This document shows positions 1-13,306 of a stretch of DNA of 64,000 nucleotides, piece after piece. Within the stretch, counting starts at the first letter, position 1, and every line of letters begins with the position of its first letter. The translations under genes were made by a program, and so were the position numbers. The notes under the pieces are model-generated. The model was not told where the DNA came from and made no database searches. It worked only from the letters and a program-made list of their open reading frames with translations. Source of the stretch: Afipia clevelandensis ATCC 49720. GTDB lineage: Bacteria > Pseudomonadota > Alphaproteobacteria > Rhizobiales > Xanthobacteraceae. The stretch lies in NCBI RefSeq assembly GCF_000336555.1, contig NZ_KB375281.1, positions 2,112,030 to 2,176,029 on the forward strand. The letters are read 5' to 3'.

Positions 1-1484
1 CCGGCGACCGCCTCGGATTTGATCCCTGGCTGCACACTTCGGCGGCAGCCGAACGACTGGCCAAAGCCTGCGAGAAAGCCGGGGCCGAACTGGTCGCCGT
101 GGACAGCAACCCGGTCGATGCGGTCTGGACGGACCGCCCCGCGCCGCCGCTCGGGCCGGTGAAAATCCATCCCGCTCAGTTGGCCGGAGAAAGCGAGAAT
201 GACAAGCTCACGCGAATCCGCACAGAGATTGCGAAGCTGAAGGTCGACGCGCTCGTGCTGTCTGACTCGCACGCAGTCGCATGGACCTTCAACATCCGCG
301 GCGCGGATGTCGCGCACACACCGCTGCCGCTCTCCTATGCGCTGATTCCGAAAGACGGACGGCCAACGATCTTCATCGACCATCGCAAGCTCTCGAACAG
401 CGTGCGCGATCATCTCGAAAAGAACGCGACCGTCGAGGAACCTGCGGCGCTGATGGGAGAGCTTGCCGGACTGGCGCAGACCGGCGCGGCCATCGGCCTC
501 GACAGTGCGACAGCCGCCGATGCTTTGAGCCGTCTGATCGCAACGGAAGGCGGCAAGCCGGTTCGCGTATCCGATCCGGTTGCAACGCTGAAAGCGGTGA
601 AGAATGCCGCCGAGATCGCCGGCACCCACGCCGCGCACAAGCGCGATGGCGCGGCACTGGCGAAATTCCTGGCGTGGATCGACCGCGAAGCGCCAAGCGG
701 CAAGCTGACAGAAATCGACGCCGTCGAAGCACTGGAAACCTTCCGCCGCGAAACCGGCGCGCTGAAGGACGTGTCTTTCCCCACCATCTCCGGCACCGGC
801 CCGAACGGCGCCATCGTGCATTATCGCGTCACCCGCAAGTCCAACCGGCGGATCGCGCCCGGCGACCTGCTGCTGATCGATTCCGGCGCGCAATACGAAG
901 ACGGCACCACCGACGTCACCCGCACCATCGCCATCGGCGAGCCGACGGAGGAAATGCGCGACCGCTATACCCGCGTGCTGCGCGGGCATATTGCGATTGA
1001 TCGCGCGGTGTTTCCCGACGGCGTCAGCGGCGCACAGATCGACGCTTTCGCACGGCAATTCCTCTGGCATGCCGGCATCGACTTCGAGCACGGCACCGGC
1101 CACGGCGTCGGCAGCTATCTGTCCGTGCATGAAGGCCCGGCGCGCATTTCCAAGCTCGGCACCACGCCGCTGAGGCGCGGCATGATCCTCTCCAACGAGC
1201 CTGGATATTATAAAACCGACGCCTTCGGCATTCGCATCGAAAATCTCGAACTGGTTGTCGAGAAGATGATCGAGGGCGCAGAGAAGCCGATGAATGGCTT
1301 TGAAGCGTTAACGCTTGCGCCATTCGACCGGCGGCTGATCAATGCCGACCGGATCAGCAAGCAGGAATTGCGCTGGCTCAACGCCTACCATGCGCGGGTG
1401 CGCGACGAGATCCGCCCGCTGGTCGATGAAGCGACGAAAGTGTGGCTCGACGCGGCGACGGAGCCGATGACCCACACACGATGA
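1..1484 (+). CDS. Xaa-Pro aminopeptidase, M24 family (5' end outside window)
   Basis: Metalloprotease that removes the N-terminal residue from peptides with proline in second position. The reading frame is open from base 3, so the gene starts before the window; 493 residues are visible. The upstream part, which reads GDRLGFDPWLHT, matches the middle creatinase-like domain of long aminopeptidase P. The pita-bread catalytic domain follows, with the dimetal ligands visible: an aspartate in IDSGAQYEDGTTDVTRT (about 876-926), the histidine region GTGHGVGSYLSVHEGP (about 1093-1140), glutamate in SNEPGYY (about 1192) and glutamate in GIRIENLELV (about 1230). The C-terminal extension resembles the long XPNPEP1-like form rather than short E. 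coli PepP. Cytoplasmic peptide turnover is likely. A GTG at 99 is not the true start. Confidence 0.9.
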   Translation, partial: GDRLGFDPWLHTSAAAERLAKACEKAGAELVAVDSNPVDAVWTDRPAPPLGPVKIHPAQLAGESENDKLTRIRTEIAKLKVDALVLSDSHAVAWTFNIRGADVAHTPLPLSYALIPKDGRPTIFIDHRKLSNSVRDHLEKNATVEEPAALMGELAGLAQTGAAIGLDSATAADALSRLIATEGGKPVRVSDPVATLKAVKNAAEIAGTHAAHKRDGAALAKFLAWIDREAPSGKLTEIDAVEALETFRRETGALKDVSFPTISGTGPNGAIVHYRVTRKSNRRIAPGDLLLIDSGAQYEDGTTDVTRTIAIGEPTEEMRDRYTRVLRGHIAIDRAVFPDGVSGAQIDAFARQFLWHAGIDFEHGTGHGVGSYLSVHEGPARISKLGTTPLRRGMILSNEPGYYKTDAFGIRIENLELVVEKMIEGAEKPMNGFEALTLAPFDRRLINADRISKQELRWLNAYHARVRDEIRPLVDEATKVWLDAATEPMTHTR

Positions 1485-1527
1485 GCGACAACCGCAAGCC
1501 GACCCAAGAGAACAGAGTCCGGACAAC

Positions 1528-4970
<3,443 letters not shown>

Positions 4971-6644
4971 TCACGCCGTCGCAGCTTTAAGCAGCCGGTC
5001 CGCCGCAGCGCGCGCCTCGGCGGTGATTTCCGCACCCGCCAGCATGCGCGCGATTTCCTCGCGGCGATGATCCTTCGCCAAGGTCGCCACCCGCGTCGCG
5101 ACACGCTTGCCCTTGTCGAGGGCATCCTTGGAGATCAGCAAATGCTGGTCCGCCCGTGCCGCCACCTGCGGCGCATGGGTTACGGCCATGACCTGAACCT
5201 TCTCGGCCAGCCGCGCCAGCCGCGCGCCGATGGCGTCGGCCACGGCGCCGCCCACACCGGTATCGATTTCGTCGAACACCAGGGTCGGCGCGGAGCCGCG
5301 ATCCGACAGCACCACCTTCAGCGCCAGCAGGAAGCGCGAGAGTTCGCCGCCGGACGCGACCTTCATCAGCGGGCCCGGCCTGGTGCCCGGATTGGTCTGC
5401 ACCCAGAATTCGACGCGGTCGAACCCCTGCGGACCCGGCGACGCAGCGTCGCTCTCAATCTGCGTGGTGAATTTTGCGCGTTCCAGCTTGAGCGGCGCGA
5501 GTTCGGAATTGACCGCCTTGTTCAGCTTCTCGGACGACTTCGCGCGAGCGGCTGACAGCTTCTGCGCGGCCGCATCGTAAGCCTTGTCGGCAGCGGCAGC
5601 AGCCTTCTCCAGAACCTTGAGCTGATCCGCGCCGGCGTCGATCAGCGCGACATCCGCCGCATAACGCTGCGCCAGGGCAGCCAGTTCATCCACCGGCGTC
5701 GAATATTTCCGCGCCGCGCCGCGCAGGGCGAACAATCGTTCCTCGATACGTTCAAGTTCATGCGGATCGAAATCGGCGGCGATCAGTGCTGCATTCAAAT
5801 GCTGATCGGCCTCTTCGAGCGCGTTGATCGCGGCATCCATCGCTTTCACCGCAGGCTCGATCAGTGACGGCGCACTGCCCGCGCGGCGTTCGAGACGGCG
5901 CACGGCGGCCGCGAGCGATGACACCGGTGACCCCGGACCACCGACGGCGGCCTGCGCCTCGCGCAAATCCTCGGCGATCTTCTCGCCCTGCATCATGGTG
6001 GTGCGACGTTCCGCCAGCGACGTTTCCTCGCCCTCCTGCGGATTGAGCGTCTTCAGCTCCTCGGACGCATGGCGCAGATAATCCGCCTCGCGCGCGGCGC
6101 GCTCCATTCCGGCGCGATGCTCATCGAGAGCCGTGCGCGCGGTGCGGCGCGCCTCCCACAGCGCCTCGACGGCACTGACATCTTTCTCAAGTCCTGCGAA
6201 CGCATCCAGCAGGCGGCGGTGCGTGGCGGTGTCCACCAGCGCGCGTTCGTCATGCTGGCCATGGATTTCAACCAGCGTCGCGCCGAGTGCTTTCAGCGTC
6301 TGGACGCTGATGGTCTGATCGTTGAGGAAGGCCCGGGTGCGGCCGTCGGCGAACTGGACACGGCGCAGGATCATCTCGCCGGTGTCGTCGAGGCCGTTCT
6401 CGCGCAGAATGGCGCTGGCGGGGTGCTTCTTCGGAACATCGAACACCGCCGTCACCTGGCCCTGCTCCGCGCCATGACGGACAAGGCTGGCGTCGCCGCG
6501 CCCGCCAAGCGCCAGTGCGAAAGCGTCGAGCAGAATGGATTTGCCCGCGCCGGTTTCGCCGGTGAGCACGGCAAGGCCGTTCAGGAAATCAATATCGAGC
6601 CGCTCGATCAGGACGATGTCGCGGATCGAAAGCCGGGCCAGCAT
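4971..6644 (-). CDS. recN: DNA repair ATPase RecN
   Basis: SMC-like ATPase acting in recombinational repair of double-strand breaks. The 557-residue protein has a Walker A motif GETGAGKS (29-36), a long coiled-coil middle, an ABC signature in VASGGELSRF and Walker B LVFDEIDTGVGG near the C-terminus. Length is normal for RecN. It sits 25 bases after bamD and six before ligA, so the three are probably co-transcribed. This bamD-recN-ligA tail is a common extension of the dcw cluster in alphaproteobacteria. No LexA box was recognised in the short upstream gap. Confidence 0.97.
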   Translation of the reverse strand: MLARLSIRDIVLIERLDIDFLNGLAVLTGETGAGKSILLDAFALALGGRGDASLVRHGAEQGQVTAVFDVPKKHPASAILRENGLDDTGEMILRRVQFADGRTRAFLNDQTISVQTLKALGATLVEIHGQHDERALVDTATHRRLLDAFAGLEKDVSAVEALWEARRTARTALDEHRAGMERAAREADYLRHASEELKTLNPQEGEETSLAERRTTMMQGEKIAEDLREAQAAVGGPGSPVSSLAAAVRRLERRAGSAPSLIEPAVKAMDAAINALEEADQHLNAALIAADFDPHELERIEERLFALRGAARKYSTPVDELAALAQRYAADVALIDAGADQLKVLEKAAAAADKAYDAAAQKLSAARAKSSEKLNKAVNSELAPLKLERAKFTTQIESDAASPGPQGFDRVEFWVQTNPGTRPGPLMKVASGGELSRFLLALKVVLSDRGSAPTLVFDEIDTGVGGAVADAIGARLARLAEKVQVMAVTHAPQVAARADQHLLISKDALDKGKRVATRVATLAKDHRREEIARMLAGAEITAEARAAADRLLKAATA

Positions 6645-6669
6645 GCGGAATTAGTCCTGCAGGAAGAAA

Positions 6670-7563
6670 TCAGCCGAGGCCGACCTTCTTGAATGCGCGG
6701 GTAATCCACGAATCCTTGTTGGCCGCCGGTTCGACACCGCCGGACTTTACAAGATTGTAGGCGTCTTTGTACCAGCGGCTGTCAGGAAAGTTGTGGCCAA
6801 GAACGGCTGCCGCCGTCTGGGCTTCCGGAACAATGCCGATGGACATATAGGCTTCCGTCAGGCGGGCGAGCGCTTCCTCGACATGGCGCGTGGTCTGGTA
6901 CTGCGTCACCACCACCTTGAAGCGGTTGATCGCGGCCGTGTAGTCCTTCTTGTCCATGTAGTAGCGGCCGATATTCATTTCCTTGCCGGCGAGCTGGTCG
7001 CGGGCCGCTTCGATCTTCCGCTTGGCGCTGGTGGCGTATTCCGAGGTCGGATACTTGCGGATCACTTCCTCAAGCGCTGCGATGGATTTTTCGGTGCGGC
7101 CCTGATCGCGCGAGATGTCCGGAATCTGGTCGAAATTCGACGCCGCGATCAGGTACTGCGCGTAAGCCGCATCCGGGCTGCCGGGGTGCAGCGCCACGTA
7201 ACGGTTCGCGGAGGAGATGCACTCGTCGTAGTCGCCGTTTTCGTAGGCGGCATAGGCCGACATCAGCAACGATTTGCGCGCCCACTCGGAATATGGATGC
7301 TGGCGATCCACTTCCTCAAACTTCTTCATCGCGGACTTGCGGTCGCCCTTCTTGTTCATGAGGTACAGGCCCTCATTGTAGAGCTTGTCCGCAGGCTCAT
7401 CGACGAAGGTCTCTTCCTTCGCCATGAACTTGTCCCAGAGCGCACCGGTGCCGCATCCACTGAGCGGCACGGCGAGCAGCGTCAGCCCGAGCGCAAGGCG
7501 CACCTGACGGCCAAGGCGGCTCATGAGAAATGGGCCGGAAATCTTGCGCGGTTCGAGCATCAT
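6670..7563 (-). CDS. bamD: Outer membrane assembly lipoprotein BamD
   Basis: Lipoprotein of the BAM complex, which inserts beta-barrel proteins into the outer membrane. A signal peptide ends in the lipobox LSGC, followed by tetratricopeptide-type repeats, including EEVDRQHPYSEWARKSLL and ALEEVIRKYPTSEYA. The start is uncertain: ATG codons at 7563, 7560 and 7524 are all in frame. The last gives a classical 23-residue lipoprotein signal and may be the true one, but the paired ATGs at 7563/7560 are also plausible. It lies between lpxC and recN on the same strand, with 265 bases separating it from lpxC, so it may have its own promoter. Confidence 0.95.
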   Translation of the reverse strand: MMLEPRKISGPFLMSRLGRQVRLALGLTLLAVPLSGCGTGALWDKFMAKEETFVDEPADKLYNEGLYLMNKKGDRKSAMKKFEEVDRQHPYSEWARKSLLMSAYAAYENGDYDECISSANRYVALHPGSPDAAYAQYLIAASNFDQIPDISRDQGRTEKSIAALEEVIRKYPTSEYATSAKRKIEAARDQLAGKEMNIGRYYMDKKDYTAAINRFKVVVTQYQTTRHVEEALARLTEAYMSIGIVPEAQTAAAVLGHNFPDSRWYKDAYNLVKSGGVEPAANKDSWITRAFKKVGLG

Positions 7564-7828
7564 GCGTTGGGCCGACCTGAATTTGAAATCCGACACGGGA
7601 TCAACCGACCACCGGCTCTGGGTTGCTGACATGTCTGCCGCCGCGTCGCGGCACAAGCAGTCTAAAGGCTCGTCCAGCGCGCCTATGTAACTGAAAAACG
7701 GTCCTTAACCAACCGGATAGGAGGACAATTCGCCGGGATTAAGGCGGGTTTGGCCAGCGCAACGGTGGTGTGGTTAAGCGGCAAACCGGTCTGATCCGGG
7801 GTTCCGAAACCCGCCGGACGGCCGGGGT

Positions 7829-8791
7829 TCAGGACACATCCGGGGCGAAAGCAACGGCCACCATGCCGCCGGCGACATCGGCGTGGCCACGCGCACGGCG
7901 CGCAACAACGGGACGTTCGAGCACCGGCTCGGTGGCTTCCACCACCCGCCAGGCATGACGGTCGGCCATCAGCGCGGTCAGCACGGCGTGGTTCAGCTTG
8001 TGGCCGCCACGAACCGAGCGGTAGAGGCCGAGCAGCGGCAGTCCTGCCAGCGCGAGATCGCCCACGACGTCGAGCACCTTGTGGCGAACGCATTCATCGG
8101 CGTAGCGCAGGCCCTCGGTGTTGAGGACGCGGGTCTCGTCGACCACGACGGAATTGTCCAGCGAGGCGCCAAGGGCGAAGCCTGCGCTCCAGAGCTTGTT
8201 GACGTCGCCCATGCGGCCGAAGGTGCGGGCGCGGCAGATGTCGCGGCGGAAGCTGTCCGCGGACAGATCGAATGCATAGGCCTGACGGCCGATCGGCGTG
8301 TTGACGAAGTCAATCTCGAGTTCGGCGCGGAAGCCGCCGGCATGCGGGCGGAGTTCACCGCACGATTCGCCGAGCGTGACCTGCACGGTCTTCAGGATTT
8401 CGATGAACCGGCGTGGCGCGTTCTGCTGCACGACACCCGCCTGATCAATCGCATCGACAAACGGCGCGGCGCTGCCATCCATGATCGGAATTTCCGGTCC
8501 GTCGACTTCGATGGTGGCGTTGTCGACGCCCATGCCGCGCAACGCGGCCAGAACGTGTTCTGCGGTGGAAACCAGCGGACCTTCGTGGTCGCCGAGCACG
8601 GTGGCAAAGTCGGTCGCAACAACAGACGACGTGGTGGCCGCGATTTCGCGATCATCGCCGCTGCGGATGAAAATGAAGCCGGCATTGATCTCGGCCGGTC
8701 CGATTGTGACACTGGCCGGAGTTCCGGAATGAACGCCGATACCCGTCACGGTGACGTGCGACCGGAGCGTTGTCTGCCGACTGGATTTCAT
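7829..8791 (-). CDS. lpxC: UDP-3-O-acyl-N-acetylglucosamine deacetylase LpxC
   Basis: Zinc deacetylase that carries out the committed step of lipid A synthesis. The zinc ligands are visible: H79 in STAEHVLAAL, and H237 and D241 in RHKVLDVVGD. The probable catalytic histidine is H264 in GGHKLNH. The protein is 320 residues, the normal size. It follows ftsZ after a terminator and a 358-base gap, which suggests expression separate from the division genes, although the order ftsZ-lpxC is conserved widely. Because lipid A and peptidoglycan draw on the same UDP-GlcNAc pool, their linkage is thought to help balance the two. Confidence 0.97.
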   Translation of the reverse strand: MKSSRQTTLRSHVTVTGIGVHSGTPASVTIGPAEINAGFIFIRSGDDREIAATTSSVVATDFATVLGDHEGPLVSTAEHVLAALRGMGVDNATIEVDGPEIPIMDGSAAPFVDAIDQAGVVQQNAPRRFIEILKTVQVTLGESCGELRPHAGGFRAELEIDFVNTPIGRQAYAFDLSADSFRRDICRARTFGRMGDVNKLWSAGFALGASLDNSVVVDETRVLNTEGLRYADECVRHKVLDVVGDLALAGLPLLGLYRSVRGGHKLNHAVLTALMADRHAWRVVEATEPVLERPVVARRARGHADVAGGMVAVAFAPDVS

Positions 8792-9149
8792 TCCCGCTTG
8801 CCCAAAAGTTCAGTCATCCAAGCCGCTGTAACCAAACTGGTTTCGCCTGTTGGCCGGCGCCGCGACAAAGGATCGTCCCCAAGTGGACAGACCTTAACCC
8901 TTACGCGTGAGAGCGCTACTCACGCTTGTTTACAGATTGTTACCCCAAACTCGCCGCATTCGTGCCGCCGGTCTGGCCCAATTGCTCGCCGAAACCGCCG
9001 CCCACGAGCGCGTCAGCGCGGCTGCAGTTGGCATATTTTACCAGCAAAAACAAATATTTAATTTACAGGTCAGTGGACCCGAAGGGTTTCCAGCAAAATG
9101 CCCCGGCTTTTGGCCGGGGCATTGAGACATTCACGGATTGTAACAGAGC
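8792..9149. other. Intergenic region between ftsZ and lpxC
   Basis: No gene is supported in these 358 bases. They hold the ftsZ terminator at the distal end, an AT-rich stretch around 9035-9070, and an interrupted inverted repeat near 8905-8922 (GTGAG...CTCAC). The lpxC promoter must lie here on the minus strand, but I could not fix its elements. Short open frames in this gap have no recognisable product. Confidence 0.6.
9095..9121 (-). terminator. Rho-independent terminator of ftsZ
   Basis: A perfect 9-bp stem (TGCCCCGGC with its complement) with a five-base loop lies just past the ftsZ stop. On the minus strand it is followed by TTTT. It separates the division genes from lpxC. Confidence 0.85.
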
Positions 9150-10910
9150 TTAGTTGGCCTGCCGCCGCAGAAAGGCGGGGATATCCAGATGGTCCTCGGC
9201 ACCGCCCTGCGGCGCGACCGGAGCCGGACGGCCATGCGAATCAAGGCCCTGCGGAGCCGGACGGCGTGCATACTCGGATACCGGAGCACCGGACCCACCG
9301 AACTCGGCCGGAACGGGACGCTGCGGCTTGCGCTCGGGGAGCGGAGGCATCGGCGCCATGGCCGGACCCGAGGCACGGGCCGCAATCGGCGGCTCGCTCT
9401 CTTCGTCACGGCGGCCGAGGCCGACATTGGCAAGACGCTGCAGCAGCGACGCGCGCTTCTGCGGCGGATGCTCCTCGGTGGCTTCACCGCGGGCCTGCCG
9501 GATCTGGTTCTGGGCCGGTACCGGCAATTCCTCGAACTGCGGCATGCGCGGCGCGCGCATCGGCATCCGCTCCGCCTGCTGCGGAATGAAGGACGACGGG
9601 GGCGCTGCTTCCTGCAGGTTCATCGGCTCTTCGTGATCCGGAAACAGCGAGGGCTTCGGCGGGATCGGACGCACGCTGACGTCGCCATAGGCGGCGGGCT
9701 GCATTGGAGCCGGGGCCGGAGCCGACGGCGCAACCGCTTCCGCGATCGCGGCGAGCGCCGCGCGGTCGATCTGGTCGGCAGTGGCACGAACCGGCGCAGG
9801 CGCCGCGGCGACAGCCTGCTTCTGCTGCTGGGCGCGTTCCTGCATGCGCTGGTTGTCAGCGCGCAGACGTGCGGTCAGTTCGGCAAGGCGGCTTTCCGGC
9901 GCACCGGCCGTGGTGACCGGAGGCGTAGCCGCGCGGGTGGCGGCCACGGCGTCGATGCCGGTGGCGACCACCGACACGCGGATCACGCCGTCGAGGCTTT
10001 CGTCGAAGGTCGCGCCGACAATGATGTTGGCGTCGCTGTCGACTTCCTCGCGGATGCGGGTCGCGGCTTCGTCGACCTCGAACAGGGTGAGGTCCTTGCC
10101 GCCGGTGATCGAGATCAGCAGGCCCTTGGCGCCCCTCATCGACGAATCGTCGATCAGCGGGTTGGCAATCGCGGCTTCCGCCGCGGTCAGGGCGCGCTTC
10201 TCGCCGGTCGATTCGCCGGTGCCCATCATCGCCTTGCCCATTTCGCGCATCACGGCGCGGACGTCGGCGAAGTCGAGGTTGATGAGGCCTTCCTTGACCA
10301 TCAGGTCGGTGATGCAGGCAACGCCCGAGTAAAGCACCTGGTCGGCCATCGCGAAGGCGTCGGCGAAGGTCGTCTTCTCGTTGGCGACGCGGAACAGGTT
10401 CTGGTTCGGGATGATCAGCAGCGTATCGACCACCTTCTGCAGCTCGGTGATACCGGCTTCGGCGGTGCGCATGCGGCGCTGGCCTTCAAAGTGGAAGGGC
10501 TTGGTCACGACGCCGACGGTGAGGATGCCCATCTCGCGCGCGGTGGCGGCGATCACGGGAGCTGCGCCAGTGCCGGTGCCGCCGCCCATGCCGGCGGTGA
10601 CGAACACCATGTTCGCGCCCGTGAGATGGTCCTTGATCTCGTCGATCACTTCCTGCGCGGCGGCGGCGCCCACGTCCGGCTGCGAACCCGCGCCAAGACC
10701 CTGGGTGACCTGCGTGCCCATCTGCACGATGCGCTCGGCCTTCGACATGGTCAGGGCCTGCGCGTCGGTGTTGGCGACGACGAAATCAACGCCCTGCAGC
10801 CCGGCGGTGATCATGTTGTTGACCGCGTTGCCGCCCGCTCCGCCCACACCGAACACGGTGATGCGGGGCCTCAGCTCGCGTACATCAGGGGGGGTGAGAT
10901 TGATGGTCAT
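9150..10910 (-). CDS. ftsZ: Cell division GTPase FtsZ, long-tailed form
   Basis: Tubulin-like GTPase that forms the cytokinetic Z ring and recruits the divisome. The GTP-binding tubulin signature GGGTGTG is at residues 109-115 and the T7 synergy loop NLDFADV at 211-217, so the catalytic core is complete. Beyond about residue 320 comes a linker of roughly 250 residues rich in Pro, Ala and Gln. The conserved C-terminal peptide [14 protein letters not shown], which binds FtsA and other partners, closes the protein. At 586 residues it is much longer than E. coli FtsZ (383), as is usual for FtsZ1 of this order. A terminator follows directly. Confidence 0.98.
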   Translation of the reverse strand: MTINLTPPDVRELRPRITVFGVGGAGGNAVNNMITAGLQGVDFVVANTDAQALTMSKAERIVQMGTQVTQGLGAGSQPDVGAAAAQEVIDEIKDHLTGANMVFVTAGMGGGTGTGAAPVIAATAREMGILTVGVVTKPFHFEGQRRMRTAEAGITELQKVVDTLLIIPNQNLFRVANEKTTFADAFAMADQVLYSGVACITDLMVKEGLINLDFADVRAVMREMGKAMMGTGESTGEKRALTAAEAAIANPLIDDSSMRGAKGLLISITGGKDLTLFEVDEAATRIREEVDSDANIIVGATFDESLDGVIRVSVVATGIDAVAATRAATPPVTTAGAPESRLAELTARLRADNQRMQERAQQQKQAVAAAPAPVRATADQIDRAALAAIAEAVAPSAPAPAPMQPAAYGDVSVRPIPPKPSLFPDHEEPMNLQEAAPPSSFIPQQAERMPMRAPRMPQFEELPVPAQNQIRQARGEATEEHPPQKRASLLQRLANVGLGRRDEESEPPIAARASGPAMAPMPPLPERKPQRPVPAEFGGSGAPVSEYARRPAPQGLDSHGRPAPVAPQGGAEDHLDIPAFLRRQAN

Positions 10911-10997
10911 GGGTGCCTCTCGATTATGCGCGCGCGTGGGGGCTTGGGCTGCACGCCAAAGCGGTTGATGAATTGGTCCGATCCGGTGTTGAGATCA

Positions 10998-12320
10998 TCA
11001 GAAGCCCTCTCGAAGCCATCTGCCGACCTTTCCGAAGTAGCCGTTGGTCCCTGTCACAAGTTGCCGCGTGTGCCGCGGTTCGACGTGTTCTAGATGTGCG
11101 AATTGCGGATAGACCAGCAGGCCGGTCGACACCGCGAAGGATGCGCTCTTGGCCTCGTTGGGCAGCCGCGAGAAACCGAGCGGGCGGCCGATGCGGACCT
11201 CGCGGCCCAGAATGCGGCTGGCGAGATCGGGGATGCCGGTGAGCTGCGAAGCCCCGCCTGTCAGCACCACTCGCGCCCGCGGCTCTGCCGCAAAGGGGGA
11301 ATCCGCGAGCCGGTCCCTGACCATCTCAAAAATCTCCTCGACCCGCTGCTTCACGATGTTTGCAATCGTGGCGCGGGAAACAATCTGCGGCGCGTCACCG
11401 TCGTGACCACCTACTGTCGGCACGCTCATGACTTCGCGCGAGTCAGACCCACCCGTCAGCACCGTGCCATATAACGTCTTGATTCGCTCGGCATCCGCAA
11501 CGCAAGCCCCAAGTCCGCGCGCCAAATCCATTGTCACATGCTGTCCGCCGACTGCGAACCCGCTGGCATGCACGCACTGCCCGGCCGAATAGGTCGCGAT
11601 CGTCGTGGTGCCCGCGCCCATCTCGACCACGGCCGCGCCGAGATCGGCTTCATCGTCGGTCAGGACCGACAGGCCGGAGACATAAGGAGCGGCGGCCATC
11701 GCCTCGACATTGAGATGGCAGCGCTCGACCACCAGCATCAGGTTTTTCGCCGCGGTGGCGTCGGCGGTCATGACATTCATGTCGATGCCGAAATGGCGGG
11801 CGACCATGCCGCTCGGATCGCGCACGCCCTTGACGCCGTCCAGCGAGTAGGTCGCTGGCAGGACATGGAGAACGGTGCGACCATGTGGCGTCGCATGATG
11901 CATGCCGGCACTGATGACGCGGCTCATGTCGGCAGGCGTCACGCCGCCGCCGCGCAATTCCGAGGAGGCCTCGACCATGGCGCCCTGCAGACGGCCGGCG
12001 GAGACCGACAGCAACACCGACTCGACGCGGACTTTCGCCATCCGCTCGGCCAGCGCCACGGCCTGGCGCACAGCCTGCTCGCATTCGTTGAGATCGACCA
12101 CGGCGCCGGCCTTGACGCCGCGCGACTGGATGTGGCTCAGGCCGATCAGTTCGACCGCATGGGTCCGCCCGCGCAGCGCATCGCTCGGGGCGCATGGCTT
12201 CAGCCGCGCAATCAGACAGGCGATCTTGCTGGTGCCGATGTCGAGCGCGGCCACAAGCGCCGTCTTGTTCGGCGGCATCTGCCGGGTCTTCGGGGTCTGT
12301 ACGCCATCGAGACTGGTCAT
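10998..12320 (-). CDS. ftsA: Cell division protein FtsA
   Basis: Actin-like ATPase that tethers FtsZ filaments to the inner membrane through a C-terminal amphipathic helix. The 440-residue protein shows the phosphate-1 motif ALDIGTSKIACLIA near residue 26, the SHS2 (1C) domain region, the phosphate-2 region GAAVVEMGAGTTTIA and the adenosine-binding VVLTGGASQLTGI. It ends with GKVGRWLREGF, a plausible membrane-targeting helix. The start overlaps the ftsQ stop by four bases, showing translational coupling, and ftsZ follows after 87 bases. Confidence 0.97.
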   Translation of the reverse strand: MTSLDGVQTPKTRQMPPNKTALVAALDIGTSKIACLIARLKPCAPSDALRGRTHAVELIGLSHIQSRGVKAGAVVDLNECEQAVRQAVALAERMAKVRVESVLLSVSAGRLQGAMVEASSELRGGGVTPADMSRVISAGMHHATPHGRTVLHVLPATYSLDGVKGVRDPSGMVARHFGIDMNVMTADATAAKNLMLVVERCHLNVEAMAAAPYVSGLSVLTDDEADLGAAVVEMGAGTTTIATYSAGQCVHASGFAVGGQHVTMDLARGLGACVADAERIKTLYGTVLTGGSDSREVMSVPTVGGHDGDAPQIVSRATIANIVKQRVEEIFEMVRDRLADSPFAAEPRARVVLTGGASQLTGIPDLASRILGREVRIGRPLGFSRLPNEAKSASFAVSTGLLVYPQFAHLEHVEPRHTRQLVTGTNGYFGKVGRWLREGF

Positions 12321-13306
12321 GCGCTTCCAGCCTTCTTCGGGGTTTTCTTGTCCTTGAGCAGGTCGTTGCGCGCTTTCGCCGCCTCTTCCGACAGGCGGAC
12401 AGTCAGCCGGTCGGGCAGCCGCATGTCGATGGCGGTGATGTCGCGCGAGAACAGTCCGGTCTCCTTGTCCATCTTGGACAGGGTCGCCAGCGCCTTCTCG
12501 ACCTCGAATTCCGGCAGCCGGACGTCGATGCCGTCCGCCAGGCGCAAATTCCAGCGGCGCTCGCCGACAAACACGATGGCCTTCACCTGCGCCTTCACCT
12601 GCGGATATTGCGCCAGCAGGCTGAGGAAATCCTTGGCGCGGGTTTCAGCACCCTTGCCCACCACCAGCGGCAGCGACACGAAGCGCCGCGCCACATAAGG
12701 CTCGAGCACCGTGCCATCGGACGAGATCACGGACACACGGCCGTTCTCCTGCCAGAGTGCGAACGGCGAACGCTCGGTGATGTCGATCTGCAACGCGCCC
12801 GGATACAGCTTCTGCACCGTGGCATCGGCGATCCACGGATCAGCCTTCAGCTTGTCGCGCGCCGCGGCGGCATCGAGAAACAGCAGCGAGGAGCGCCCGT
12901 TGACGCCGCCGACCGCGAGGATTTCGTCCTGCGTGAGCTGCTTGCGGCCGGTGATCGCGACGCTGGTGATGCGGAAGCCCAGCGCATTGGCCGCGGCATT
13001 GCGGGTATCGCTCAAGGCCCCGAGCACATCGTCGGTGTGTCCGCCCTTGGTCACACCGAGAACGACAGCGCCAAGCAGCATGACGACAGTCGCGGCAAGA
13101 CCGAAACCGCGCGGACGCCGGCGCTCCAGTTCGGAAATCCAGCGGGGGTCTTCCTGGCGGGAAATCACAGTGACGCCGGTGCGGCGCGCAGACTCCTGCC
13201 CGCGGGCGCGCGGACGCTGGGCCGCGGAAGCGGCCCGGGCCTGCTGAGGATTAGACTGGGACCTCGTCCGGCTTAACGACCGAGAGAGGCGTCCTCCACC
13301 ATCCAT
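12317..13306 (-). CDS. ftsQ: Cell division protein FtsQ
   Basis: Bitopic divisome protein that links FtsA/FtsZ-side and periplasmic components through the FtsQLB complex. The 329-residue product has a basic, Arg-rich cytoplasmic N-terminus of about 90 residues, one membrane helix (FGLAATVVMLLGAVVLGVT, about 93-111), a POTRA domain starting near FRITSVAITG and a C-terminal FtsQ beta domain. The chosen ATG at 13306 overlaps the end of ddl by 34 bases. A later start is possible, but the long basic cytoplasmic tail is common in this group. Confidence 0.94.
   Translation of the reverse strand: MDGGGRLSRSLSRTRSQSNPQQARAASAAQRPRARGQESARRTGVTVISRQEDPRWISELERRRPRGFGLAATVVMLLGAVVLGVTKGGHTDDVLGALSDTRNAAANALGFRITSVAITGRKQLTQDEILAVGGVNGRSSLLFLDAAAARDKLKADPWIADATVQKLYPGALQIDITERSPFALWQENGRVSVISSDGTVLEPYVARRFVSLPLVVGKGAETRAKDFLSLLAQYPQVKAQVKAIVFVGERRWNLRLADGIDVRLPEFEVEKALATLSKMDKETGLFSRDITAIDMRLPDRLTVRLSEEAAKARNDLLKDKKTPKKAGSA

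Noticed and set aside
7706-7745. TTAA sequences upstream of bamD as CtrA sites
   Set aside because: The two half-sites are not 7 bases apart, so they do not fit the consensus.
9189-11093. A 634-codon open frame on the plus strand across ftsZ
   Set aside because: It is antisense to an unmistakable ftsZ, has a highly biased Arg/Gly/His/Ala composition, and is produced by GC-rich codon use on the other strand.
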